64,000 bases of DNA from Dichetophora obliterata (lineage: Eukaryota > Arthropoda > Insecta > Diptera > Sciomyzidae). The translations under genes were made by a program, and so were the position numbers. The stretch covers positions 269,240,074-269,304,073 of the forward strand of contig OY986435.1 of NCBI GenBank assembly GCA_963920525.1, in the 5' to 3' direction. The notes beneath the pieces are model-generated. The model did not search any database and was not told the DNA's origin. It worked only from the letters and a program-made list of their open reading frames with translations. Below, piece after piece: positions 19,170 through 30,908 of this stretch (the first letter of the stretch is position 1; each line of letters begins with the position of its first letter).

Positions 19170-19804
19170 ATTAAAATAAAATCATATCGTTTCAATGATT
19201 AAGTCGAAGTGTACTTTCGTCAATAGTATAATATATTTTGCCTTTATATTAAGCGATTTAGCGAAACTAATGTATATAAATATTAAAAAAAAAATTTATA
19301 TTATTAAAAACTGTAACTAGCTTCGCAAATTCATCTTTAATGTTAAAGTTTTTTCTGAGAGATTATCACAGAGATTTGAACGGTAATCGCTTACAATACA
19401 TTTGAGTGTTTAGAATGCGCACACTCAACACTTACTTGGTAATCCAATTTCTTTAACGAAACCCGCACAAATATTTTCTAAATCCACTACGAACGTTTCC
19501 AATGAAATTTGTTTTTGTGGTTATAGCAGCGATGGAGCCTTGTTGATCATGTTTTATTTTCTCAGTTTCATAAACGATTTCATTTTTAAGCAAGAGGTGG
19601 CTATCCAAATTATCGAGGTGGTTATTTTTCAATATATAATGACAAAATCACAAATCAAATTTTCACAAACAAATGTATTTCCAGCTTTCGATACAATAAA
19701 AACAGCAATTTTTTGTTGAAATTGACGCTATTTTCAACGTTTGGTTTGACAAAAAAACGAAAAAATTTTATATCGTCAACTCCGAAATGAAATAAATATT
19801 TTTC

Positions 19805-19954
19805 GTTTATCAAATTTTTTAGTCCAAGTCAAAAATCACTACTACATCGACTTTAGATTTCTTTTAAGGTCTTTAAATTTAAAGAGTTTATCAATTTTTT
19901 TAGTCTAAGTCAAAAATCCCTACTACATCGACTTTAGATTTCTTTTAAGGTCTT
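19805..19954 (+). repeat. Tandem duplication, 80-bp unit
   Basis: GTTTATCAAATTTTTTAGTC at 19805 and GTTTATCAATTTTTTTAGTC at 19885 begin two copies that share ACTACATCGACTTTAGATTT and CTTTTAAGGTCTT. Few differences, so relatively young. Noncoding. Confidence 0.75.
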
Positions 19955-19959
19955 CTGCC

Positions 19960-21939
19960 AGTACGGCGAGCCTTAAATTTTTGATTTTCTAAAATTTGAA
20001 TAAGCGGTACCTACGTCGAAGATGCTGGCATAATATTATGCACGCATTAACTACTGCTAACATTAATAATTTTAAAAAACCTTCTTCCACCACTTTCCAG
20101 ATTATGTATTTCTATCATAAGCGGCTGCTTAAATCGTAGGGCAAATCTACACCTCCCATAATACGGTTGTCGTCAACTATTGCTAGGAGACTATTGCTTC
20201 GTTCCATCCTTATGAAATACAATTAGTGAACGATTGCATTTTATTATTGTATGTAAAATAAGCAAATACTCGCAAAATGCACTCAAAAATTACGGTATTA
20301 TGCATAAAAACGTCCACACTACACGTAGTGATGCACGATTTATGTTCAAAACTGCACTCAGGGAAATACTGAATTCGTATACGGCTGCCATGAAAAAGTT
20401 GAGGCTGTAATAGCCATACTATGATTATTATATATGAAAATAAGTTGCCTTGGCTGAAAGCTTATTACAAGAAATTTATGAGAGCTCTCATAACCCTAAT
20501 TGAATCTGCAAGAATCACAAAACAAAAACGACGATTTTTTTTCAGAGTCTTTCGCAAACAGAAGCTATGGTTACAGTTGTGATATATTCATTATTGTGGC
20601 TACTGCAACATATTTTCAATTACTGCGTCTTGAGTAACTTTGATTCGGCCATTGTAGCCTCAATACGGTTTTCACGCTTTTACTGCGGTTACTAAAACCA
20701 CAATATACGAATAACTCTATTTTAGTTTTGACATTTCAGTGTGCTTGTTGGCAAAAAGCAAAACATTCTTTATAAAGTGAACATATCAGTATTTATAAAG
20801 TGCTTGAAATAACTTCAACTGGATAAAACACACTGTAAATACAGATAAAATTTGATAAACTATCAATTAATCGGGAATAATTCTCTAGAAGTCGTGAATG
20901 AAAACTTTTGTTTTTGAGCAAAATTGTGGTAGTTTTATAAGTACCTACTTTTCCACAAACAGTGAAGGGAAATGAAAAAAACTGCGTTATATTAATACAA
21001 AAACTGAAAAAACCAAAGCCACCTTTCACAATTTCATCACAAAAAATTGTTTCACGATTTGTCAACATCACGATTTATAGCAGCCACAAAAGGCGCTATT
21101 ATGGCCCCTCCACGAATCGGCTATCAAAACCGAATTACTCGCACCATTGTAAGTTCTTACGACTTTCTCTGAGATTGTCAAAACCTAAATAGCAATTCTT
21201 AAACTGGAATCTAACAGCCCTTATGGAAGTTCTCACAGGCGCGTATATTAAATGTTTGAGAACCGTAATACTACGGCTAGAAGAAGCGATATTTTGATAG
21301 CATCGCCATTTCCGTGAGTGTGTGTATTTAAGTGAAGAAAATATGTTGAATCTTGCTTTAAACCACAGACGAGGCATTAAACTGTTATTGGGACAGTTTC
21401 AAAATTATATTTTAATGTAAAAGTTCTCAGATATGGCCTAACAAATTTTGCTGAGACGTATAGTCACAGTAGGGGCGAAAGGGTTAAGGGTATTTCGTAA
21501 TATTTTAGTTATGAAATTTGTTCGCGTTATTTTTTAAATTTTATTGTTCAAGCTACATAAATAAATAGTTTTAAGGTTATTTTGTATTTTTTGCTGCTTT
21601 TAAAACGTTTTTACGTTTTACTATTAAATGTTTAACCCTCAAATAGCTGACAGGAGCGGCTCAATGGGACAGGAGAGTTGTAAGGCCCATGGTAATACAC
21701 GTTGGGTCCATTCGCCCCTGTCAATGACATTGATGTGTTAAAAGGACGTACAAGATTAGAGGCGAGTGGCATGCCCTACCACTGGGGTTATATGAATTCT
21801 CATACCAAGTGGTAGGTCCAAGTTTCAACTCATTTCAAGTCATTTTAAAAAACCATAAACCAGTTAAAAAAAACTGTAATTTACATTTGAAAATGTGAAT
21901 ATGGCAATGCTGGTTATTCGCAACACAGTTCTTTCCACC
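19960..21939. other. Noncoding stretch, no gene seen
   Basis: Open frames here are short and overlap on opposite strands, with no domain recognised. The region contains no obvious terminal-repeat element. Confidence 0.35.
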
Positions 21940-21944
21940 CATAG

Positions 21945-22437
21945 ACCCCTTTTACATTGATCAAGACTTGAAGTCAAGTTTTTTTGACGTTCTCTTTTGA
22001 ACTTGACGAAAGCTTTCACATTGGTCAAGACTTGAATTCAAGTTCTTGTCTTCTTTCCTTGTTTTCTAAAAATAAAACGAGATAGGTAGCAAGCAAATGA
22101 ATTATAGTTTATAGAAATTTGCAAACTGAATTTTATTTTTTTACCACGATGGAAGTTAACAAAACGTTTTTGCTTAAAAATTTAATGCAAAATTAAATTA
22201 TATTAAATGCAAAAAAATTTTAATGCAACCGAAGTCTAGCAAACTCACATTGATATGCGAAAAATAAAATAAAAAGCACTGTCAACAACGCGAAAATAGC
22301 AAAAGGAACACGAAAAAACACGAAAAATTGCCGGTACAGCTTCAAGTTTCTTTTTCCCTTCCGTCGCTTCCGATGTGCGGCGAATTGCCAACAAACTCTG
22401 AAACTTGACTTCAAGTCTTGACCAATATAAAAGGGGT
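21945..22437. mobile_element. 493-bp TIR element, CATAG duplication
   Basis: The left end ACCCCTTTTACATTGATCAA and the right end in reverse complement ACCCCTTTTATATTGGTCAA form an inverted repeat of about 40 bp that includes GACTTGAAGTCAAGTTT. CATAG flanks both ends (21940-21944 and 22438-22442). An internal GTCAAGACTTGAATTCAAG repeats the end motif. Noncoding; the 5-bp duplication does not identify a superfamily. Confidence 0.7.
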
Positions 22438-23090
22438 CATAGAAGTAAAATATAAGAAAATGGTGTTTCTTTCACACACAGTGTATGTGTACTGCGGCAT
22501 TTTTTCTGACTGATGAGTATAGATTTTTGACAACTGCGATCTCACTGCAAAGCGAAACAAGTGCTCGAAGAAAACATTGAAAAAACTAAATTAAAAGCGA
22601 TTATTATTTCTAAAATTGATTAAGTTTATAAATTTCATACAATAAAGAAAATTTTAATTATGCGATGTGTGTTGAAAAATTGTTTAAGTGTCCAGAGACT
22701 GAAGGAAAAGCTGGTTTCATTTCACAAGTGAGTATTTTGCAATTGTATTCAAACCGTTGGAATTTTTTAAAGAAAATAACTTTATTTAAACTAAATTGGT
22801 TGCATTGAAGTGTTTTTCAATTAGAATTTCACAAATTTCTAATCAGATATTAGAAAAAAAGCAATTATTTATTTCAGTTAACTTCGCGCCATTTTCTCGA
22901 GATCGAAAACGTCAAAATACAAAACGGGCGCACTTTTCAAGGGTACATTAATTTTTCATGGTGGCATATATTTTTAGGGCGTCATTTTCTGAAATTGAAA
23001 ATATTTAATATGAATTTATTTATTTTATTTTCACATTCCCACATATGCTTGATATAAGGCATAAATGGATCCGTGCCTTAGTGTTATATT

Positions 23091-23802
23091 TATTTATTTA
23101 TTTATTTATAAACTATCGACAAAAATGTTTAACAGTCTATTTATTACATCACAGATTACACTAAAACAATAAATATAATGGAATTATTATAAGAATATAA
23201 AATTAAGGATTTATACAATACTCAATACAGTTTGCTTAAATGCCTCTCTATTTTGAGTGAAATCTATACGAGCACTTACACTGTTATAGACAGTGCACAT
23301 GTTAAAAATCGGATCACTCCGGCCATAGTTAGTTCTATGGTGCGGAATGTAAAAAAAATCTCTTTGCCTAAAGTGTCTTTCCAAAGCATAAATATTGAGA
23401 CGGGCGAGGATTGGCGCACAGTTAATATTATTCATTAAAAGATCTCGAACAAAAGTTATAAGAAAATATTTTCTTCTAGAACTCAATGATTTAAGCCCAA
23501 TAAGTGCACATCGGGAGCTATACTCTGGCATAAAATTCAAATTTAGTTTTTTCACAACAAAACGAGCAAAACGTTTTTGGACTTTTTCCAATCTTGTACT
23601 ATGCGACTCATAAAATGGGTCCCATATTACACACCCATACTCAAGTATTGATCTTATAATGGAAACGAAAAGAGTCTTTAAGGTATACGGGTCAGCAAAC
23701 TCTCTAGTGTTGCGTCTAACGAATCCCATCATAGCATTAGCCCTGCTGATTATGTTGTCATAATGACCTGAAAATGACATCTTCTTATCACAGAGTACAC
23801 CT
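23091..23802 (-). mobile_element. CR1-like LINE, 3'-end fragment
   Basis: Severely 5'-truncated element. The 3' UTR on the minus strand ends in repeated TAAA (23091-23110), the short-repeat tail seen in CR1-type LINEs. The coding part stays open to the truncation near 23802, suggesting a fairly recent insertion. It sits between the THAP exon and the rest of the P-element-like relic. Confidence 0.7.
23211..23800 (-). pseudogene. Reverse transcriptase C-terminus (CR1-like), partial
   Basis: Starts around GVLCDKKMSFSGHYDNIISR and continues ANAMMGFVRR, TLFVSIIRSILEYGCVIWDP, RLEKVQKRFARFV and DLLMNNINCAPILARLN. These are the thumb and C-terminal blocks downstream of the RT active site in CR1/Jockey-superfamily LINEs. 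The catalytic YADD block is not present. No internal stop before TAA. Clade assignment is by general resemblance. Confidence 0.7.
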
Positions 23803-25049
23803 TATATATATGAATGTTCCGTGAAGTTATTATTTATGAATTCTATATGAAATAATTTTTTAGGTATATTGATCCAGATATCCTATCCTATCTGCAGCAA
23901 AAGTTTGGTTGCAGAAATAAAATTTTCAAATAAAGAAAATTTAAAAATTTTACAAAATATTCAGATAATGCCACCTAGAGACAATGTATTAGAAATGGAG
24001 CAAAAACCAACTCCAAGAGCGCTAGAATGTGTTGAAATCATTCCACCTAGAAATGATAAAGAAAACGAGCCAAAGCCACAAAACAAAAAGCTCACATTAA
24101 AAAGAATGTTGGAGTCTGATGATGATTTGTCATCATCCCCACGAAAAAAAGAGGCAAAAAATAAACTTCGGGAGCTTTGAAAAATAGTTTTGAAAAAAAA
24201 ATAGAAGAATTAAAACTTTGAATGAGAAAGTTAGACGCAGATCGCGGCGAATTTCAAGTTTGACTGAAATAATAGGGGCAATAAAAAGAAAAAAGTTAAT
24301 TAATGATGAAACCTCGGAAATTCTGCAGAATTTAGGAGCAATGAATGCGGATCTCTTCGAGAGAAAATGAAAAAAAGTACGAGGTTTACCAAACGCCAGA
24401 TTGTGTCGTCTAGAAATTCGATCGTTTGCGTTAAATTTGAACTTTTTGTCACCAAAAGCGTACGAATATGTAAGAGAGAATTTCGACAATTGCTTACCAC
24501 ATTCTCGAAAGCTCGCCAAATGGTATGAAGGAATTGATAGCTGCCCTGGATTTACTATAGAGTCCTTCGATGCAATCAAAGCAGCTGTGGAAGAAGCGAA
24601 TAAAGTATCGCAAAAAATAATATTAAATTTAATATTCGATTCGGCAGTTCGGAAGTAAGAATATTAGTGATATAAGCAATACTTTTGTTATTTTAACATT
24701 TTTTTCAGACATATAGACTGGAGCAGCAAAGGAGCTGTAGGATACACATTCGTTGGAGATGGTGATTGCAGCAGTACTGAGGCTTCCCAAATACTCGTCT
24801 TCCTGGTGGTTTGTGTCAACAAAAGTTGGAAAATTCCAGTTGGATATTTTTCAATCATTAGCCTGGATGCTAGTCAAAAGGTAAATATGACAAAACATTG
24901 CTGAGAAACCCTTTTAGCCACGGGTGCGGAGGTAATTGGAGTTACCTTTGATGGAGCTGCAGTAAGACTTCACTGCAGCAAGACTGTTAGGATCTGACAT
25001 TTCAGATACTTGGATCCGACATTTCAGATCTCTTATTTCTATGTTTCCA

Positions 25050-27882
25050 CCACAAGAAGACGATGCACGCTTACCGTTATGATGTGCAGCACACGATCTA
25101 TCTCGTAATGCGCACCTTACATGGTCAATCATTTGACGTCCAGCATGTGAACGTGTGGATTGATAGATCTAGCCCTTACACACATCAATCATATCGTCAA
25201 ATTTTCATTCTGAATTATTTTTTTTATGGAACACGGTAAAAAGTGTAAAAATAAAAGGAAAAAAGTCAATAAACTCTAACAAAAAGTGTTTGTCCTCTTA
25301 AATTTATTATTTAAAGCTCTTTTTTTCCTGCAGTGATGTTTACTGCACGACGAAAGCAAACGAAATGAAAAAATTTATTCAATCAAGCCCAATTAAGTCC
25401 CAGAAATTTTAGCTGAGCCTAAACCATATTGGAGCTCTGGTCGAAATATCACTATGAGGTAAAACATTAAAAGTATTTTTTTTTTGAGGTGTTGTTCTAT
25501 ATGTAATAAAAAAAAAAGTTAAAAATGTAGTCCAAGATTTTCAACCGTGTACTTCTATTATAAGCTGATACCAGCTGAAGAAGACTAGATCTATTTTTCC
25601 AAAACTATATTATAAGAAATTTTTTAATCTAAAATTGTTTAAAATTTTTAAATGGTGATTTAAAAATGGTGAATGAACGACTTGATATATGCGATGATTG
25701 CAAAATATTTACTTTTATCATTTTGTTTAATAAAAAAGCAATAAGTTAAGAGCTAATATAGGATAATAATAATTATTTATACGAACTACCAAGTAACACT
25801 GGGTATATCAGCTAGTTTATAATAAATCTAATATAATATTCTAATAGTTTTTGCTATTTCCATAGCAAATATGTATAATGTAATGTATTTCCATACATTA
25901 TACATATGTTTACAAATATAAGCCAGTCAGCAGTTTAGCAGGTAGTCTTGAAAAACAGGTAATATGAGGTAAAAAATTGTTTACACTTCTATCTTCTTTT
26001 ATTCGATTTATAAATTAAGTTATAGATTTCAAGAAATTTGAACAACTTTAATATAAAAAACGCTTTAAAGTCGGAAAGTTTACTTTTGTGACCAACTGTA
26101 AGCTGTTTGAGGGTTCAATATCAGTGTTTAATGGCTAATGTTTTATTAAATTATTTTTAATGTTATTTTATAAGTTTTATACACTTTTTATGCTTATAAA
26201 GCTGGTGCTTTCATATAAGATCTCGGGCATGTTTTGCTAGCTGTAGGAAGGCAGTATAGTAAAGTGTAGAAAAGTCAAAAGATTTTTTTTCATTTTTCAA
26301 AAGTTATCGAATAAACATGTAATTCATAGTTATCTTCTTTAAAGAATTTTTCGAAATTCGAATTATCTTAAAAGTAAAAGACATCGTCAGTTAGGCTGCC
26401 TGAAATTTAACTTAAAAACTTTACACTCGTTTTTCTCGAAACTACTTTTTCCAACCCGGTTTACATTATATCTTTATTTGTAATAGACTGATTAACTTCA
26501 AATTGAGTGTAGGCCTTTTTTGTGCATATCTACGGCGTTCTCGAAATCGCGACAAAAAACAGTTATATGAACACGGCCTAATAAGTTACGATACCATTTC
26601 ATTTATCTTTGTTTCAAAAATCTTTTCAATATGTTTTGTTAAATGTTTTGTTGAAAATTTTTTTTTCGAATTTTATTCGAAATTTTCAGACACGAAAAGA
26701 ATTCATAGAATGGACGTAGTTTGGAACACATTTCAAAAATTTTATTCGTACAAAAACATATTAATATCGTATTTTATTAACATTTACGAAAGGTCGTAAT
26801 ACCTAATCAGGAAAAAAAACCTTCTGTTCAGATTATGTAAAAATTTTGTTTTTCAATATTTCCAAAAAAATTCATAGCTTTGAAAAAAGGCCAAAATATG
26901 ACTGTTTTTTAAACAGTCGCCATTTCTCGAAAAATTGCCATGTTGCTAAATCCCTAGTCCTATCTAGACATTCTTACAGAGACCGAAATTCGGGTCTTTG
27001 CTCTAGAATACTGCCTTAGTAAAATAATGCAATGAAAAAGACATAGTTTTCAACTCAACACATATTGGGTAAATATATATTTTTCAACTTTTATATTGCA
27101 ACAAAACTTTAACAAATTAACATGAATATAACTCAGGTAATTTGGGACAATATAGTATATCTCTATATATGTATATAGTATTTTCCTACTTTATTTAACA
27201 GTAACAGTGAACATAGAGTTATTTTATCCATAGCATTCATATATATTCGATATGCCAATACAACAAATATACAATACATTTATTAATAACATTTGAATCA
27301 ATATTTTTGATAACGACAATGATTGTGTACCCTACAACTTTTTATTATAGATATGAAATAATATTAATAATTTTTTTAATTCTTACATACGACTTTTTTT
27401 CAATGCATTTAAGACTTGACATTTATATAGGTATGTTATTGATTCTAGTACAACAACTAAAAATAACTTACATAAATATTTATTTTTTTTTATTTTTAAT
27501 CCAAATGTAGATTTTTATTTGTGTTTATATATATATATATTATATATATATTGTTTTTATATAATATTAATTTGATACGCTATTACAATAGGTTCAATAG
27601 GTAAGTGTTGACATATAAATTTGTTCTAGTTGTATTTAATTAATTTTTTTTCTGCATATAAGTATATATTTATGTATGTATATATTGTTCAAATTCAAGT
27701 CTGTTAGATATGTTTTTCTGCAATTGCTACTATATTATTCTACCAAAAATTATATATTTATAATATTCAAGTATTGTGCACGTCTGGTCACTCTAAGCAT
27801 TTGCTATTCAATTTGTCTGATATACACACAAGTTAATTGTTGATGCTTGCTTAAAAATGTAGTCTGGTACGGAGCTCGTAGT
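25050..27882. other. AT-rich noncoding stretch, no gene seen
   Basis: Contains only short open frames of low-complexity composition. Near 26400 the words TTTTTCTCGAAACTACTTTT occur, shared with about 36960-36985 (inverted) and 59585-59605, pointing to a dispersed repeat. An AT dinucleotide run lies at about 27530-27550. Confidence 0.4.
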
Positions 27883-27955
27883 GACCGTGTGGCCTAATGG
27901 ATAAGGCGTCGGACTTCGGATCCGAAGATTGCAGGTTCGAGTCCTGTCACGGTCG
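27883..27955 (+). tRNA. tRNA-Arg (anticodon UCG)
   Basis: A 73-nt cloverleaf. The acceptor stem pairs GACCGTG (27883-27889) with CACGGTC (27948-27954), discriminator G at 27955. The D-arm GGCCTAATGGATAAGGC contains the A box. The anticodon stem pairs TCGGA (27909-27913) with TCCGA; the loop CTTCGGA places the anticodon TCG at 27916-27918. The T arm GCAGGTTCGAGTCCTGT holds the B box. It has no intron. T-runs after 27961 can terminate Pol III. All stems pair (one G-U in the T stem), so it looks functional. Confidence 0.95.
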
Positions 27956-27974
27956 AACTAAATTTTTTGTTAAG

Positions 27975-29660
27975 ATTTTTTTTCTTTATATTTATCAGAA
28001 CAGTATTTATCGTTATCGTTAAGCCGGATTTACAGAAACTTTTAATTAAATAATTTTTTGTGCATTGATTTAAAATATTTTAAAAGTGCTGCATACCTTT
28101 GGGCATGGAATTATTGTCTCGTGCGAAACAACCAAACATTGCGGTTGTGCGTGATGCAGTTTAATAAAAATTACTATATTGCTTTTAGAAATTTTGTAAT
28201 TTTTATATTAATAAATCATTTAAAATCACAATAATATTCAGAAAACATTAACCAAATATATCTACTTATTTTCAGAGAAGCATCTATTGCAAGCAGAAGA
28301 AGGTCTTTTCCGCTGTTATTATACAAGGTTGGTGGGCATGTTCCACCAACAAAGGATTCTCGCCGCGGTTTAGAATAGATGCTCGCAATATTTCGTTTTC
28401 TTCAATCCATGCTAACGGCGAGAATGGCAAATTTTGAATTCTCGAAGAATGCATTCTCAATGAGAATGCAATCTGAGCGATCAAGCCAAAGTTTACACAT
28501 TTCACTCAAAACGATGATAGTGAACGTTGAACAATGACAGTTAATCAAATTTTAATTTACATTATTCAAAGTGTAAATTTGAAATTTGATGAATGATTCG
28601 GTGTTGAATGTCAAAATATATTCGTTGGCTGATTAATTTTATTGACGTTTAAAAAAATTAAATAAATAAAAGCTATTCAGCAATTAAATAAAAAAATATA
28701 AAACTTTTGCTTGAAATTATGTTAACACCTTTCAATTGTGTTTCAGTACGAATGACACATCAGTTCGGTTTGCTTTCACTTTCATCAAAAGTAGGAAGAC
28801 CTTCTACTTCTTTCACTGTTGAATGTGGATGACAATCATCTTCATTTTAAAGATGAAACTCAATTTACATTTTACAAATCAGATGATTCATCGAAAGTGA
28901 ACGATGATAGTGAATCGTGTAAATTCGCCTTTACCGGTAATAGTCATCTTGTTACCGAAAATCGTTACCGGTCTTAGCAATCGGGATTCTGTGCACTCGG
29001 TAACGCTGTCAAACGTCGTAAACTAACCTCATTGAAATAAAGCACTCGCAGTTCTGTGTGAGTGTGTGGTGAAACAAAAAAAAAAAAAAAAGTAAAAAAG
29101 AGAGGTAAGTGCAGAGAATTAATTGAATTTGCTAACTTTAAAATAATATTTGCTTTTCTTAGCAGGAAATCAAAGTAGAATTAGAGAAGGTAGATGCATT
29201 TCGAAGATACAGACTGCCGGAATTGTCAAAACGAAGTTGACAGCTTATACAAAATCTGAAAAAGATGAGAATGCGATAAGAAAGCAAAAATAGGCAAGCA
29301 TAGCAAAATACTTGAGTTTGACAATTCTGGCTTTGAGAAAAAGAGAGCAGTCTGAAATGCATGTACCTTCACTAGTTCTACCATGGCAGGAGCTAATAAC
29401 GAACTACGCCAGCACAGCTACAGTTATATGTTAATTTTGTTCGCAGACACTCAAAGCAGCTGCAAGCTAAACAAATGCCAAGTGTTTTGCTTGTTACCAC
29501 CTAAAGAGATGGTAACAATATTCATCGGTAACCCTAGGTTGAAGAATACCAAAAGGGTGTAAAAGTTACCATAAGGTGAATTTCTTCGGTAATAAGATTA
29601 GCGTTACCGTGACAGAATCGATCTGTTAGGAAAACTGCTTAACTACAAGAAAACAAACAG
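27975..29660. other. Noncoding stretch, no gene seen
   Basis: Inverted words around CGGTAAT, TTGTTACCG and CGGTAACGC at about 28930-29010 and 29510-29625 may bound a foldback element of about 0.7 kb (for example TTCTGTGCACTCGGTAACGC versus, inverted, TTCTGTCACGGTAACGC). No protein is recognised. Confidence 0.35.
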
Positions 29661-29662
29661 TT

Positions 29663-29938
29663 GGGGTATTCACGATTTTGTGCACTTGCTTGTGCAGTTG
29701 AGGACTTGTGCAGTTGTGCTGTTAAGTTTTTGTGAACACACCACTATCACTTTTTCAAAGCTTTCAAAATTTTCAATGCACACAAGTGCACGCACAACTG
29801 CTCAAGTCCTCAAGTTTTAGGATGCAATAGAAAAGCACTTGTGCAGATTTTTGACGAGCGTATATTTTGTTTTTGTAAAGTGCACAAGTTCTCAAGTCTT
29901 GAACTGCACTGGCAAGTGCACTGAATCGTGAATACCGC
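29663..29938 (-). mobile_element. TA-type MITE 'GGGGTATTCACGATTCAG', copy 3 of 3
   Basis: Same family as 5062-5326 in the opposite orientation and more diverged. The right end, read on the minus strand, is GTATTCACGATTCAGTGC; the left end reads GGGGTATTCACGATTTTGTG. TA follows at 29939-29940; the left flank is TT, probably a mutated TA. It truncates the coding relic to its right. Confidence 0.75.
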
Positions 29939-29940
29939 TA

Positions 29941-30180
29941 GTGAAAATAATCCAAACCTGCAGTGAGGGATTTGCCGCATTAAATTCTTTTGCAATTTCT
30001 TTCCATGCTTAACTTTTTTGTTTATGAGTAACGCTGTCTGTTTTTTTTTCTTATTTAATGTAAGCCCAACGAGAAAATCCTCATCCGACATTGAAAAATT
30101 TAATTGTCGTGGTCGCTGCGGTTTATCGCCAGAGTCTTCTTTGCGCTGCCGTTTTTTTCTGGACGTTTTATCCTCCATTG
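29941..30180 (-). pseudogene. Myb/SANT-like DNA-binding domain fragment
   Basis: On the minus strand MEDKTSRKKRQRKEDS is followed by PRQLNFSMSDEDFLVGL and then, after a one-base frame change, WKEIAKEFNAANPSLQ. The spacing of DEDFLVGL and WKEIAKEFN resembles the N-terminal Myb/SANT-like (zeste-type) domain of insect nuclear proteins and of accessory proteins of some DNA transposons. The fragment is frameshifted and ends at the MITE on its left. Assignment is by pattern only. Confidence 0.35.
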
Positions 30181-30405
30181 TAATTTGTACAAACATAAAT
30201 TGTATTTGAAACAAATTCACAGAATGACAAGCGTTAAGATAGCAACGAATTTAAAATCGAGAAAAACAGAATTATGGTGCTTGCTCTGGACATGCCTGCT
30301 AAAACATGCATTCTCAGCGAACATGCAGTGAAAAAAAACGAAATTTTTAGCATGCATTCTGACTCGCTAAGAATACGTGCTCGCCTTAAGCAAGCATGCC
30401 CTGTA

Positions 30406-30539
30406 GTGGAATTTCCAAAAATTTAACGATAATAATCGTTGTCGTTATCGGTCATTGTGCGTGCCACGTTCATAGTAAATGACAGTTATCGCTAACTAAC
30501 GACATCAAAAATTGTCGTTAACGCGTTTGGGAATTCCAC
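30406..30539. mobile_element. 134-bp MITE, TA duplication
   Basis: GTGGAATTTCCAAAAATTTA at the left, and GTGGAATTCCCAAACGCGTT in reverse complement at the right. TA flanks both ends (30404-30405 and 30540-30541). The interior is built of CGTTA and AACGA words that can fold back. Tc1/mariner-type duplication; noncoding. Confidence 0.65.
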
Positions 30540-30908
30540 TACTGAACTTGCCATTTTAACAGTTTTTAGCATCAAGTGAAGAAAACGGCCCCGAGCTTTT
30601 TAATTTACATCAAAAGGATAATAGAAATTTTGTTTTGATAACGATTTGATAGAAACGTTAATTCGATAAAGCTTTTTATAACTGAATTGTTACTTGACAC
30701 TTAAAAAAAAATAGACAACGACAAGTTTTTGTAAGCACATATACAGGGTGCCCCAGATCACCGTTTCAATGCGAAGCTGGTTGATTCCTTGGGTCAAGAC
30801 AAGAAAAAATTTTATGGCAGGGGGTCCATCTCCCCCCTGTTTCGAGTTATAAGCGGAAGTATAGCAAAAAATGATAGAAACCAATTTACAACGGCTATTT
30901 AAAGCTTT

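Larger units (their letters stand above)
22660..25030 (+). pseudogene. P-element-like (THAP9-type) transposase relic
   Basis: Exon 22660-22727 encodes MRCVLKNCLSVQ...LVSFHK, the start of a C2CH THAP zinc finger, and ends at GTGAGT. After a long gap, 24400-24654 encodes LSPKAYEYVRENFDNCLPHS and PGFTIESFDAIKAAVEEANK with IFDSAVRK. A 54-nt intron (24655-24708, GTAAGA to TTCAG) joins this to HIDWSSKGAVGYTF and VNKSWKIPVGYFS (24709-24880, then GTAAAT). A further piece after 24917 reads ATGAEVIGVTFDGAA. Order and splice sites match P/THAP9 transposases. Stops and frameshifts in 23864-24400 and beyond 24960 show it is dead. A CR1 fragment lies in its first large intron. Confidence 0.65.
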
